64,000 nucleotides of DNA from Rosellinia necatrix (GCA_021209875.1 JAGYVD010000004.1:3286001-3350000), one strand, 5' to 3'. Shown: positions 45,607 through 56,962, counted from the stretch's first letter. A program made the numbers and translations. The notes: generated by a model not told the origin, from the sequence alone.

Positions 45607-47836
45607 ATGTCATTCACTCGAGGTGGACGAGGCGCGCCCCGTGGCGCCGGCGGTGGTCGCGGTGGTTTCGGCGGTGGTTTCGGTGGTGGCCGAGGACGAG
45701 GAGGTGGTGATCGCGGTGGAAGAGGCGGCGGCCGTGGCGGAGGTCGCGGAGGCTTTGGAGGTGACCGAGGCCGAGGCGCCCCTCGAGGTTTGTCACTTCC
45801 CGCTCCTTTGCTCCCAATTGACCTCTAACACGCGTGCGACCAGGCCGCGGAGCTCCCAGAGGTGGCGGCGGCCGCGGCGGTCGTGGTGGCGGTCGCGGCG
45901 GTGCAGGAGCCAAGGTGGTCGTGGAACCGGTATGTATTGGTTGCTCTATACGCGTCTTTCCGACGCTTGTGACGGGATCTATGGCTGACAGTTCGGTGTA
46001 GCATCGTCAGTGAGTGCACATACCTATGCCGGCCCCGGTCCTCGCCAGAGAAAGGTGTTAGCTAACATCGTGAAGCGGCGGTATTTTTGTATCCCGAGGT
46101 AAGTACAATCATGGTTTGCGCCGTGAGATACAGACATGGCCGGCGCTGTCGCGAGTCCGTTCAATAGAACTGGTTGCTAACTGCACTCAACAGGAAAGGA
46201 AGATCGTAAGTAACCGTAACCTTCGACCATGGACCCCTCTCGGCAGGGTTAAGCAAAGGGGCTTACAACAACGCGTCCCCCCGCGCTTACCTGCAGCTAT
46301 ACACGGCCGGCCTATCCTTGGCCTTGGCCAGCAATCAGACTCTGACCTGCAATCATAGATCTTCTTACGCGCTCGGTTGCCCCTGGCATTGAAGTTGGTA
46401 AGTCACAATCTATCCATGGTCTGTATAGCTCCTTTTGGCCGTTGCTAACCCGTTCATAGTGAGTAGTAGACATACCCCACGGTCGAGCGAAATAGACGCG
46501 CGATGCCCTCGATATTCCTCGACCTGGAGTCCCTAAATCCTGAAGTCGCGTATTAACATCTGCGAAAAGTACGGCGAAAAGCGAATTACCGTCGACGAAA
46601 ATACTAAGGACGCCGAAGGCGCCTCCGTCAGTACAAAGGTCGAATACAGAATTTGGGTACGCACGCCGTCGTTTTTTCAATTACACTCTTTGGGTGCATA
46701 CCACTCGTGCTCTCAGACACTTTGGGGATGCTATTTGCCTTTGCATCTACTCACGGAAATACTGATAAAATCTTGGACAGAATCCTTTCCGTTCGAAGTT
46801 AGCCGCCGCGGTTATTGGCGGTATCGATAACATCTTTATTGCCCCCGGAAAGAAAGTTCTCTATTTAGGTGCTGCCTCGGGCACATCCGTCTCCCATGGT
46901 GAGTCATGCTATACAAATGGTTGATTGTTGGGGCAATATCAGTCGAATTCCAATTGCTAACAGAAAATTATCTAGTCGCGGATATAGTAGGGCCAACGGG
47001 CAACGTCTATGCAGGCAAGAAAACCGATTTGGTTATAAGCCAACACCCCAGCTAACGGCTACTAGTCGAGTTCAGTCATCGGTCTGGTCGTGACCTTGTG
47101 AGTAATGTTTGGACATACCCCAAGGCTGCCGTTTCTAACCTCCTCACTAGACGACAATGGCCCAACAAAGGACCAACGTAATACCGAGTACGATGCCTTG
47201 GCTTATTTTCCTACCGATTGTTTTCCGGCTTTACGCTTTAGCCCGCAAAATTAGTGTTACACACTCTCACAAAGATAGCTGCTAACCCCAGATCTATAGT
47301 TGTTGAAGACGCACGTCATCCTCTGAAGTACCGCATGCTGGTACCTATGGTCGACGCTATTTTCCTTGTACGTTTGCTATTCATATCTAAACCCGGGAGA
47401 AAGCGTGAGCGCTGACTGTCACTGCAGGACGTTGCCCAACCCGATCAAGCTCGTATTGCTCTTCTGAATGCCTCATTATTCTTAAAGATAGGCGGTGGCA
47501 TTGTTATCTCCATCAAGGCCAACTGTATAGATAGTACAGCTGCTCCTGAAACTGTCTTCGCAGCCGAGGTACAGAAATTGCGCCAGGGAGGTCTGAAACC
47601 TCTAGAACAACTGTAAGTTCTCCTAACACTGTTTTTAGAAGTTATTGAGACTAATAATTCCGTGAACAGGACTTTGGGTGCGTACAATCACGTGATTCGC
47701 GAAGGTGCAAGGCTAACATACTTCCAGAACCGTACGAGCGCGACCATGCTGTTGGTAAGTATTCTATTGAATCCGGTCAACCTGAAATCAATACTAACTT
47801 AGTCCAGTTATTGGCAGATATGAGGGCCCGAAATAA
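45607..47836 (+). CDS. nop1: Fibrillarin (rRNA 2'-O-methyltransferase Nop1), 16 exons
   Basis: Fibrillarin is the nucleolar methyltransferase of box C/D snoRNPs. Exons: 45607-45787, 45844-45929, 46002-46009, 46076-46098, 46194-46205, 46359-46396, 46570-46656, 46781-46898, 46976-47014, 47066-47097, 47151-47187, 47300-47367, 47428-47612, 47670-47677, 47728-47754, 47808-47836. They total 978 nt (325 aa). Residues 1-85 are a GAR domain ([17 protein letters not shown]). The methyltransferase domain reads [134 protein letters not shown]. The family K-D-K-H tetrad is present (first Lys about residue 151). Every intron has a clear branch site. Codon choice is less biased than in rpl17, which is odd for a gene expected to be highly expressed. 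Confidence 0.95.
46397..46569 (+). other. Stwintron (twin spliceosomal intron, D1,2 type) in fibrillarin
   Basis: Exon 6 ends GAAGTT (46396) and exon 7 begins TACGGCGAA (46570), as the family requires (V-Y-G-E-K). The sequence between them is not a single GT...AG intron in this phase. An internal intron, 46398-46459 (GTAAGT, branch GCTAAC, acceptor ATAG), lies after one G. Removing it joins that G to TGAGT and creates a GTGAGT donor for the external intron, which has an ATTAAC branch site and ends AAAG at 46569. Confidence 0.85.
47015..47065 (+). other. GC-AG intron in fibrillarin
   Basis: Between VYA and VEF of the AdoMet-binding region the intron starts GCAAGA and ends ACTAG, with branch site GCTAAC. 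No GT donor in this position keeps the frame and the family sequence. Confidence 0.85.
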
Positions 47837-48441
47837 GCGCTCCAAGCGTAATAGTGTCATAGAATGTGCGATGGCCCTGTCTCACATTAGGTGGGTTTTC
47901 ATCAGGCAACGGCGACTGGCGTTATGGAATGACTTGGGCTCTGATTTTGTCAGATTTTCTCGCGGGAAAGTTCATACCTATCTATGCTTGATACCATTCA
48001 GGCTTTGTCTTTCTCCCTGCAATACAACGACGTTCTCAACAGTGAATACTACATTGAGCCAGCAACGGTCATCGATACTTAGCAACGGGTAATAGCCCGG
48101 CCGACTTCTGGCGACTTGATCGTGTAAATACTACGAAACTAATGAGATTTGGCTCCTTCATGACCTTCATATTTTTACCCAAGTTTTCCGTTTGGAATCC
48201 CCAGGATGCGTCCTCGCGATCTCCTGTTCTTTCTCGTCGTAAATTTGTCGGTTCAATTTTCGCTTCCGCGTCAGGATGGTTAACGTCTTGGAATTTCCTT
48301 TGCCCTTCAAGATACCATTAGTGGCGGCAGAGTCTGATGACAAAAACATTTTCGCAAGCTATGCCCCTAAGTAAGGTATGATGTCCACCGGCATCCGCTT
48401 AGCCTTAATTGATGTCGCTCTGCTCCGCAGGGTGTGCATTT
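47837..48441. other. Intergenic between convergent genes
   Basis: 605 bp of 3' flank shared by fibrillarin (plus) and the Arg/Asn-rich gene (minus). No gene or element is recognised. Confidence 0.5.
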
Positions 48442-49446
48442 TTAGAGGCGAGCATTCCTATCACGTTCCTCCACACATAAGCCGCTGCCGCCACCACTAC
48501 CGCCAACTTCGGCCGATACTTGCGGGTTCAGAGCTACTGACCCGGAGCCCCACGACCAAGTGGTTGTTCCCATCACGCAGTCCCTGCCTCCTTCTGATCG
48601 GGGAGCGCCGCTCACAAGAGAGCTACCTGACGACTGCTGCTGTTGGTGCCGCATCATCGACATGCCTGCGGACCCCATCCCCATGACGACAGGAGCCGGA
48701 TCGACGGCAGTGGCGGCAGCGATAGAAGAAGATAGGGAGGAGGAAGAGCAAGGCGGCGCGGTGAGAGGGGGAAGGAGAGGGGGAATAGGGGCGGCGCCTG
48801 TCAGGATCAGCACGCGCACCACCGGCTCCGGCTGCCAGTCCATCTCGTCGCCGGAGCCGCGGCCGACGCCGACCTCGTCGGCCCAGGCGCCGAAGACGCG
48901 CGCCCCGGTGCCGGTCACCCAGTCGCGCAGCGTCAGGTTCGCGCGGCGGACCGCGCTGCACTCGGTGCAGAAGCGCCGCTGCCTCGCCGGGCCCGGGGAC
49001 GGGGACGGGGCCGGGGCCGGCCTGGAGCGGTGGTGGTCGCCGGGGTGTCGGCCTGGGGGAGACCGCCTCCCGCCGTTGCTGTCGATGCCGGCTGCTTGTC
49101 GGCTGCGGCTGCGGCTACGATCCCAATTCCGGTTCCGGTTCCGGTTTCGGTTCCGTCGACGACGCTCGGATCTGGAGCCCGGGTGTGCTGGGTTGTCCGG
49201 GCCGCACGTCTGGGGTGGGTTGTTGCTGAGCGGATTGCTGTTCTGCCAGCCGCTCCCCCTGTCCTGCCGGTTGTCGTTTCCGTTGCGCTGCCGCCCGCGG
49301 CTGCGGACGGGCGAGAAAAGCCCATCGTGTTCGGGGCTCAGCATGGCGCAGTCGTCGTCGCGGTCTAGGTTGTTGCCTTCGTTGGGGCCGCTATTGATCT
49401 TGCGGTTGGACTGGCTGCGGCGGTTCTTCTTCCTCGTTCTTCCCAT
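48442..49446 (-). CDS. Arg/Asn-rich hypothetical protein, about 334 aa
   Basis: The start chosen is MGRTRKKNRRSQSNRK; ten more in-frame codons lie upstream but include a possible intron acceptor (TATATTCCAG), so they may not be coding. The N-terminal half is basic and repetitive (RRRRNRNRNRNRNWDRSRSR). The middle has a short conserved-looking stretch, RRFCTECSAVRRANLTLRDW, with a CxxC pair, then VFGAWADEVGVGRGSGDEMD. The C-terminal half is Ser/Pro/Gly-rich. The composition suggests a nuclear or RNA-binding disordered protein, but no domain is identified and no function is assigned. The opposite-strand frame of similar length is a GC-driven mirror. Confidence 0.62.
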   Translation of the reverse strand: MGRTRKKNRRSQSNRKINSGPNEGNNLDRDDDCAMLSPEHDGLFSPVRSRGRQRNGNDNRQDRGSGWQNSNPLSNNPPQTCGPDNPAHPGSRSERRRRNRNRNRNRNWDRSRSRSRQAAGIDSNGGRRSPPGRHPGDHHRSRPAPAPSPSPGPARQRRFCTECSAVRRANLTLRDWVTGTGARVFGAWADEVGVGRGSGDEMDWQPEPVVRVLILTGAAPIPPLLPPLTAPPCSSSSLSSSIAAATAVDPAPVVMGMGSAGMSMMRHQQQQSSGSSLVSGAPRSEGGRDCVMGTTTWSWGSGSVALNPQVSAEVGGSGGGSGLCVEERDRNARL

Positions 49447-52400
49447 CACGGGGTTTTTGCCTCTGGAATATAACAAGTCGAGTTTGAGTTCGTCTGTCCG
49501 TCAGTGACATCGAGGGGATGGGGCGTCTCCGGGCGTTTCGGGTGTCGAGTTTGTGTAGAAAGATCACTCCCATCTTGCAAGACTAGCGTGTTGGAAATCC
49601 GGAGGGAAGAGGGGGAAGTCGGGCATGGACATCAGCCATATTGCGACCTTAAAAAGCCGACAGACGTGAAAGGGATAGGCGAGTGAGTCCCTTCTTCTTT
49701 AGATCTTTCGCGGTCTTGAAACTTCGCCCGAAGCGCTCCAGTATGAGTGAGTAACGTTGTCCCACTTTGGGAAAAGTTGAATATAAGAGCCTACAAGGCC
49801 GTGTATATTCGGTTTTAAATCAGAGAAAACAAAGACACGCATCGTGCTAGCGATCGCCCTGAGGTATGGGTCGCAGGCAGTAGGCGGTCTAGAATCTTTC
49901 TAGAAGGGAACTTGGACGCATATTATCATATGAAAAGACAAAGGAGGTCTTACTCGCAACTCATACATATTGAAGTCCTTGTTCTTACCGTACCTCACTT
50001 GTTGTGGATATCATTAGGCTTATTTAAGGTGAGATACCGTGAAGGACAAGACAACTACTGACCTAACAACCCCAAAATGTTCATATCTTGCGATGGAAAC
50101 CCAACATAGGCATCAGGGGGGTATTATAGGAAATATCGTTTCATAGTGCTCGTTTACCTTCATGAAATTTCCCGAATATTAATCCTCCGGCTACAGAGAT
50201 AATAGCAGCCTTGGGGGCAAGCACAGGGGCCAAGCTACGGTCACCTAGCACTACATAACGCCAAACTCACTATATCCCGAGCTTCAACATACGACAATGA
50301 GAGCTAATTATCATGACCAAACCCGTATTTATTCCCTGGGGAGTCTCCAAAGTTGGGCTTCACCCTATAGTGTACCTTGTGATAACGAAGATGGTTCGCC
50401 ATTCCGAAGGGGTAAATCTCATGATAAAACCACCCAAAAATGAATAACATATAAGGAGTCGAGCACTATTCATGGGCACAGCCTATTAGGAGGCCAACGA
50501 GCCCAATATAAACCGTAATTCCGTTCTAATATCATAATCCATATGGCGGGAGCTCAGTTGAGGAAAACAAGAGCACGATATGATAAACATACATAAATCC
50601 CACCCGAACCTCAATGCAGATATAATAAGCAGAAGAAAAAAACCCTTAAGCTCACTACCCAGAGGTGATAATCATATCCGGCCGCCGATAACACACTGAA
50701 ATCAATCCGATATCCCATTATGCTAACAGGGAGAGACACATGATGAAAAGTATACTTCTGGTTTTAAATTAGATGCCCGTGGCCGCGTTAGATACAGCCT
50801 GGCGATGCGTTTCTCTCCTGGATGATACAGGCTGCCTCCCGCATGCAGTAGGGATCTCTTCTAGTGGAAATGCGTTTCGCCTGAGATGAGATTAATCCCT
50901 ACTACTCTTGGCCTCTTCTCCTCCCTTGTTCAGATTTCCTTACGAAATGGATTTGGTATGGCCGTACCAGGAGCCGACTGGGTGCAAACACCATCACTTG
51001 GCTGGGGATTCGATTCCCTCGGCGGCCGACTTTGTTTACCTCAATTTTTTGCCTCGATCTATTCTATACATAGCAGGGCATTTTTTTTTTTTTTTCAGGC
51101 TTCATATTAGGTAGATACACGAATTTTTCCACACAGGTCTTTTCAGCCCATTCACAACCCCATCACAAGGGCTGAGAGCTGAGCCATGGCACCGGGTCCC
51201 AAATAAGTATGTATGTATCCAGTTCCCAGACGCACGGGATGAAATACATACATATGCTGTGTGTACAAACGTACCTACCCGGCCCTTAAGGCGCCCTACA
51301 TACAGGCAGAGACAGGGTCAATCGAAGCCATCTCCCAGTCCCTCGGGTACGATACTATAATGCTCCGATATAGGACAACAACATGTCTAATTCGCAGATC
51401 ACGATGGCGCTGCATGGCCGATCCGGGAACTCGTGTCAATGTGTAAGATGGCTTGGTGGCGCTCTTTTTAGCTTCTTACATCACTTTCCGCAGCAAGTCG
51501 TGGAGATACATTGGTAGAGAGCGTGCACTCCTTCGCCCATCCCCACGAAGGAGCCTGACGTCCGCTCGCTCACCCTGCCTGCCGGGGCATCTATCTACAC
51601 TAGCGCGCACTCCCATCTTACATATTATACTCACGCGCTCCACAGGCAAGTTATATAAGGTTCAGCCGGGAGTGATGGGACAGTAGTGCCAAGTATTGCT
51701 GGTTATTGCTGATCCAGAATACGCAGAGACACACATAGCTCAGTTCCTGCAATGTACTTACTAGCCCCTCTGCTGGATGTCATCACGAGGATGCACTGGC
51801 CTCCCTTGCCTCCGGGGACGTGGGCTGGGTAACTACAGCATGTACATGATATTAGTAGCCGATATAAGACGCCACTATCTGATTAGCATCCCTAGCCAAA
51901 ACTCAATGTCGAAACGGCGATGGTGGCCTCTTATCTGGTTCATGCTAGTCTCCTCCCACGACATGGCCTCTCAACCCCTCATACTGCTGACGGCGCGATA
52001 CGGATGGCCCCCCCGGGACGCTGGTAGGGTAACAACGGAGCGAAAAAGGGCCCAAGGACAAGGCTCAATCATGGAATTGTACCTGCGTTTACTACGCATA
52101 CCATCCCGTGGCATGCCTAAAGAGCACGCCATGTACGGATGAAAGATGAGACTCGGCTGTCCGATCATACGTATCCAGACACGAGTCAGCCTATCCGCGT
52201 GCGGGGAGACGAAATTGCCTCTTCAACTCAGGTATGCTCGGACGGCACGTAGAAACAAACGGGGCCGTCTACAGCCAGCATACATCAGGAACGACGACGA
52301 TAATGGTCTCTTGTCCGACGTGATCCGCTCGTCCGCCATGGACTCTAGTATGAGGCATGTATGTATTTACTCGTCTGGACTGGTCCGCAGGCAAAGAAAA

Positions 52401-53100
52401 CCGGCCGGGCCGAGACCAAAAATGGCCGCTACGTCCCGCTTCTAGTAATAGTTTCGGGGGGAAATTTTTTTTTTTTTTGGTCTCCCGCTCCATCTTCTTC
52501 CCCATAACGTAAAACGCGCATACAGTGACCTACCTAGCTAACCGACCTCGCGAAGAGAAGGAGAACTATTTACGGGTACGGGGTGACGAGCAAGTCCGGG
52601 TTAGGACGGGCAATGACCGAGCTTCCTTGGCCCCAGGTGGTGGTAGCCGGTAGCGCCTCTTGGCGCTGGCATAGCATATGTGTGTTGGGTGGGTGTGGGT
52701 TGGAAGGGTCTAGACGCGACGAAATATTGAAACGAGCGACATGGGATGAGGAGGAGGGCGCGTGAACGGGGAGGGAGAGGGAAGGGGGGAGGAGAGGGGG
52801 GGGAGTGCTATGGAAGGGGCGAAGAGAGAGATAAATCGACTAATAGTCTTCAATAACATGGCATGGCTGGCAGCAAAACACGGTATGGTATGTTTGGGTT
52901 CTTGGGATAGCCAGCTCACTTCTGGGTGCTGTCTGCTGCTCGGACTTATGTTCTGCCCGCTTACCTGAATGATCGGATAGGGTGAGGATGGGATAAGGAT
53001 GAGGATGAGGTGGGGAGGGGAGGGGAGGGTAGAGGAGAGTAGGGGGGCGGTTATGGCGGCGCATAGACATCTCCCCCCCCCTCTGCCGATACGACGGGTT

Positions 53101-53205
53101 GTGGTTTGTGGTTTGTGGTTTGTGGTTTGCCGTTTGCCGTTTGTCGTTTATCGTTGATCGTTTATCGTTTGTCGTATGTCGTATGTCATATGTCATATGT
53201 CGTAT
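53101..53205. repeat. Fifteen-unit heptamer array with a sequence gradient
   Basis: Exactly fifteen 7-bp units: GTGGTTT x4, GCCGTTT x2, GTCGTTT, ATCGTTG, ATCGTTT x2, GTCGTAT x2, GTCATAT x2, GTCGTAT. The unit changes stepwise from left to right. Confidence 0.9.
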
Positions 53206-54599
53206 CTACTTATCTCTCTGCTGCTATAGCAGACCGTCCGCGGCTCGTTACCACACACGCCCCGTTGTCCAATGGGGCTCCGGATGCGGCACAGTACGGG
53301 CCTTTCCGGGCGTGACATGGAGGCCGAGGATGACGACAATAACAACATCAACAACAATAACATCAACAATAACATCAACAACGACGATGAGGACGAGGAC
53401 GACGAGGACGACTATGACAACGATGACCACGATGGCAACGATGGCAACGATGACAGCGAGGAAAAGAGCGATGCTACCCCCCTCAGGAACATCACAGCCT
53501 GCCTCTGATCGGCGTCCTCCTTGCTCCTCCCTTGCAGCCCATGCGGCTCCTTGGGCGACGATGCGTTTGAGAGGTCACGTCAACGGGCATTAGCTCTGCT
53601 TGCTGTTTATCTGCTTACCTACGTAGGCGCAGCACGACGGGGACGCCCTTCTATAGGTGTTCTCTCCCTCGCTTGCATGTATATGTACTGCACGTACGAG
53701 ACCACCAGGTGACTTGGCACGAGGATGATGGGGGCGGTGTGCCAAGTCGTATCTGAGAGTTGGATTATGTAGTTACATAGTTACATAGGTAGTTAGTTGT
53801 ATAGGTAGTTGGTTACATAGATAATTCAGAGCTGCACCTAAGACTCGAGCCAAGTAAGTGAGCAAGTAATGACTTTAAGTAAGTTACTTACATACATACT
53901 TATCTAGGTAAGTAAGTATCGATTATTCAGTGCAATTAATATTCTTTCATTCTTTATTATTATTATTTTATTTATTTTATTTTATTTATTTATTCATTTA
54001 TTAACTACGCCTCATGACTACAGAGACGTTCCCCCCGCGCCTCCCCCCCCCGTCTCCCCCGGAAAGTTAACAGAGAGAAACCATAGCAACGAGAGTAACT
54101 AGTGTTTCATAATACGACCAGGCGCATGTATGTAGACAGGGCAATCTCCGTCGTTTCGATATTCTATATTCTGTGGTGTACTTAGGTACAGTGTGTGTCT
54201 CAATCATCAATTAATCAATCAATCGCAATCCACCGATCCACCAGGGGTGTGTACCTCGTGTAAGTGTAAAGTGAGCCGACACCACCCAATGCCGAAGAAG
54301 AGCCAACCCACAGAACAGTCCCGCGCGTTAGGCGCCGCATAGCCGCTGGTGTATGCACGTCGATGCTAAGGCTATGTTGGATGTATTTATGTAATTCATC
54401 ATTGGTGTTGTGTTTTAATTATTGATTATTATTTTTTTTTTTTTCTATTTCTATTTCTATTTCTATTTCTGTTGGTTTGGTCCCCTTCTTCGCAACCCTC
54501 CCATCTACACCGGTTAATAGTAAGTAACCAATAAATGCTGTCTACCCGGTAAGTGTGTCAGCACGTATCAGATAATTAGACGCTGTGGCGGATGTAGCA

Positions 54600-54671
54600 G
54601 ATGATGCAGATGATGCAGACAGTGCAGACGGTGCAGACGACGCAGACGATGCAGACGACGTAGATGATGCA
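54600..54671. repeat. 9-bp tandem repeat
   Basis: Eight units of the type GAYGATGCA (GATGATGCA, GACGGTGCA, GACGACGCA and similar). It reads as an open stretch in all frames but has no supported gene around it. Confidence 0.85.
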
Positions 54672-54818
54672 GGTGCTACATAGGTGGTTAGACACATAGA
54701 CGCAGGCGCAGACGCAGTGCACACACAGCCACAGTTTGGGACGGGGATGTGTGGGGGTGTATGTTTGTGTGAGGGGATGGATGGAATGGGATGATGCGAA
54801 GAAGCAGAAATTATGAGA

Positions 54819-54873
54819 GAGAGAGAGAGAGACAGAGAGAGACAGACAGAGACAGACAGAGAGAGAGAGAGCG
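54819..54873. repeat. GA/GACA simple repeat
   Basis: Purine-rich run of GA dinucleotides interspersed with CAGA units. Confidence 0.8.
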
Positions 54874-56525
54874 AAAAGTAAGAAAGGCGGTCTGCCCGTC
54901 GGCGAAACCTCCCCATTAGACTAGACGGACGGAGGCCTCGTCATGTTTGCATCGGAATCGGGATGATATCATTTTCTCTGTATGAATAGCGGTATGCACA
55001 GTGGAATATCGAATTGCACTCGTACTGTAGTGTCTTTTTACACGGAGCGCGGTACCGAGGGTAGCCAGGGAAAAGCGTTTTGGACAGGCTTGCATAGGAA
55101 GACGAAGAGAAAAGAAGAAAAAGCATCAACGCAAAATACACTACCTACCACAGCGCCCGTGCAGTGCAAATATGGGGAGGAGGCCGAATGGGGGTAGGTG
55201 GGAGTGGGGGGTGGACAGTAATACACCACACAACCGGGGGGATGGAGAAAAGAGGAAAAAGAAAAGAGGCGAAAAAAAACGGGATGTCGGCGTCGCAGAG
55301 TCTCGTACCGGCCGTCAGAGGAAGCCCTCAACCCGACAATAGACGATGGAGGCAGAAAGAAAGCCAATCGATTAGGTCCCGAAGACCCTTACCTACCTAG
55401 GTACCTAGGTAGTATGCGCAATAAGTGGGTTTAGCAGGTAGTTACATACACTACATATGTACCTTAGGTACCTACCTACCTAAGGTCGTAGTGAGGTATG
55501 TATATATATACATTGGCATGTAAGTGCTCAGCCTACCTACCTAGGTAGGCAGGCAAGCAGGCAGGTAGGCTAAGTAGGTACGTACTAAGTACCTAAGGTA
55601 CGTACGCATGAGAAGAAAAATGTCTTACCCGACGGAATGGATTCTGAGCGGTAAGCTAAATGAAAAGGGTAAGAGCACCTCCTCTTCATTCACTCAATTG
55701 CACCAATTGCACCAATTGCGTCAATTGGGCAGTACTGATGAAGCGAATCGGCGGCGAATCGGTGCCGCCGGGCGAACACAAAAGGCCATGTTTTTGGGGC
55801 AAGCGAGTGCGCGCAAGGATTTCCACATTGGTAGGTAAGGATACGTCGGTAAGTCGCTTAGGTATGTACTGCCGATCTACAAGGCATCATGGGCCGCCGC
55901 CCGGGAATGGGTATGTACAGATGTCGATGTATGCTGTGCTCGGTGATGGTGAGCAAATTGGATCGCCTTGCAACCAGATAACAATCTATCTAGGTTGCCC
56001 AGGTTAGGTAATTCCAGGTTCAGAAAGAGAGGATGAGACAAGCCGTCTTACCCCCTGTCCAGACCCATCAGTTAGTTACCCAAGTAGGTACCTACTTACA
56101 CACACTAACTACCTACCTAGGTAGGTACCTCGTGTACCTACACTACCTACCTAGGGAACCCACACTACAGGCCGTATCTTGGCACCGGTACCGTCGGTAC
56201 AGTACCCAACGCACCCGCCACCCCTCCCACTGGATACAGTACAGATGTGTAAATCTGCCTCCACCCGAGCACATCATTCCCCGCCGAACCCCATCTTTCT
56301 TCCCCCGTCCGAACTCCGGGTCCCCCGGTCTTCGCGCCTGCCATTGGCTTCCCATGGCTGCTGAAAATGAATGAGAGAACCCGCAGAGAGGAGAGACCGA
56401 CAGAAAGAAAAAAAAAAAAAAAAGTTCAGCATTCAGGTGTCGTCGTTCACCACCTGCATATTACAGCATATTACAGCATATTACAGCATACTTAATACAA
56501 CATAATACAAACATACCTAATACAA

Positions 56526-56655
56526 TAACACACACAACACACATACAGATACACACACACACACATACACACCGCACGCATTGCTGCTGCTGTACAACCA
56601 TCGGTTAATAAGAGTTACGTTAATAATACTACTGCTACTACTACTACTATTACTA

Positions 56656-56692
<37 letters not shown>
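56526..56692. repeat. CA and TAC/ACT microsatellites
   Basis: A CA-rich run at 56526-56572 is followed by a TAC/ACT trinucleotide run at about 56626-56692. Confidence 0.85.
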
Positions 56693-56926
56693 GTAGATAG
56701 CCAGGTAGGTACCCAGACCGACGCCAACTCCGGATCGGCTCGGGGATTACCTCCCTGTTTTCCCCCTCCCGCCGTCGCACACAGGTACCCTTTGATAGGT
56801 ACCTTGGGGGAGATAGGCGTCGTGTTGCCTTAATTGGTCGCGCGAGGGCGCCGCCTCTGAATGCGACTAGATTTGCATCCTGCTGTAACGCGTAACATGA
56901 CATAATACATGAATGCGGGGCGACAT

Positions 56927-56930
<4 letters not shown>

Positions 56931-56958
<28 letters not shown>
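56931..56958. repeat. CT dinucleotide microsatellite
   Basis: About fourteen uninterrupted CT units. Confidence 0.9.

Positions 56959-56962
<4 letters not shown>

Noticed and set aside
46002..46009. Reading fibrillarin as a pseudogene because of its many interruptions
   Set aside because: All interruptions are removable by canonical introns (plus one GC-AG intron and one stwintron), leaving no stop or frame shift, and the catalytic residues are intact.
48560..49507. 315-codon plus-strand frame opposite the Arg/Asn-rich gene
   Set aside because: High GC opens both strands. The minus frame has the more coherent basic repeat and CxxC segment, though this choice is only moderately certain.
50950..51031. 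tRNA-like T arm (GGGGATTCGATTCCCTC) with possible acceptor pairing
   Set aside because: No A box, D arm or anticodon stem could be folded in the correct spacing.
53272..53508. Asn/Asp-rich 78-codon plus-strand frame
   Set aside because: It is generated by AAC/GAC-type simple repeats next to the heptamer array and has no coherent start context.
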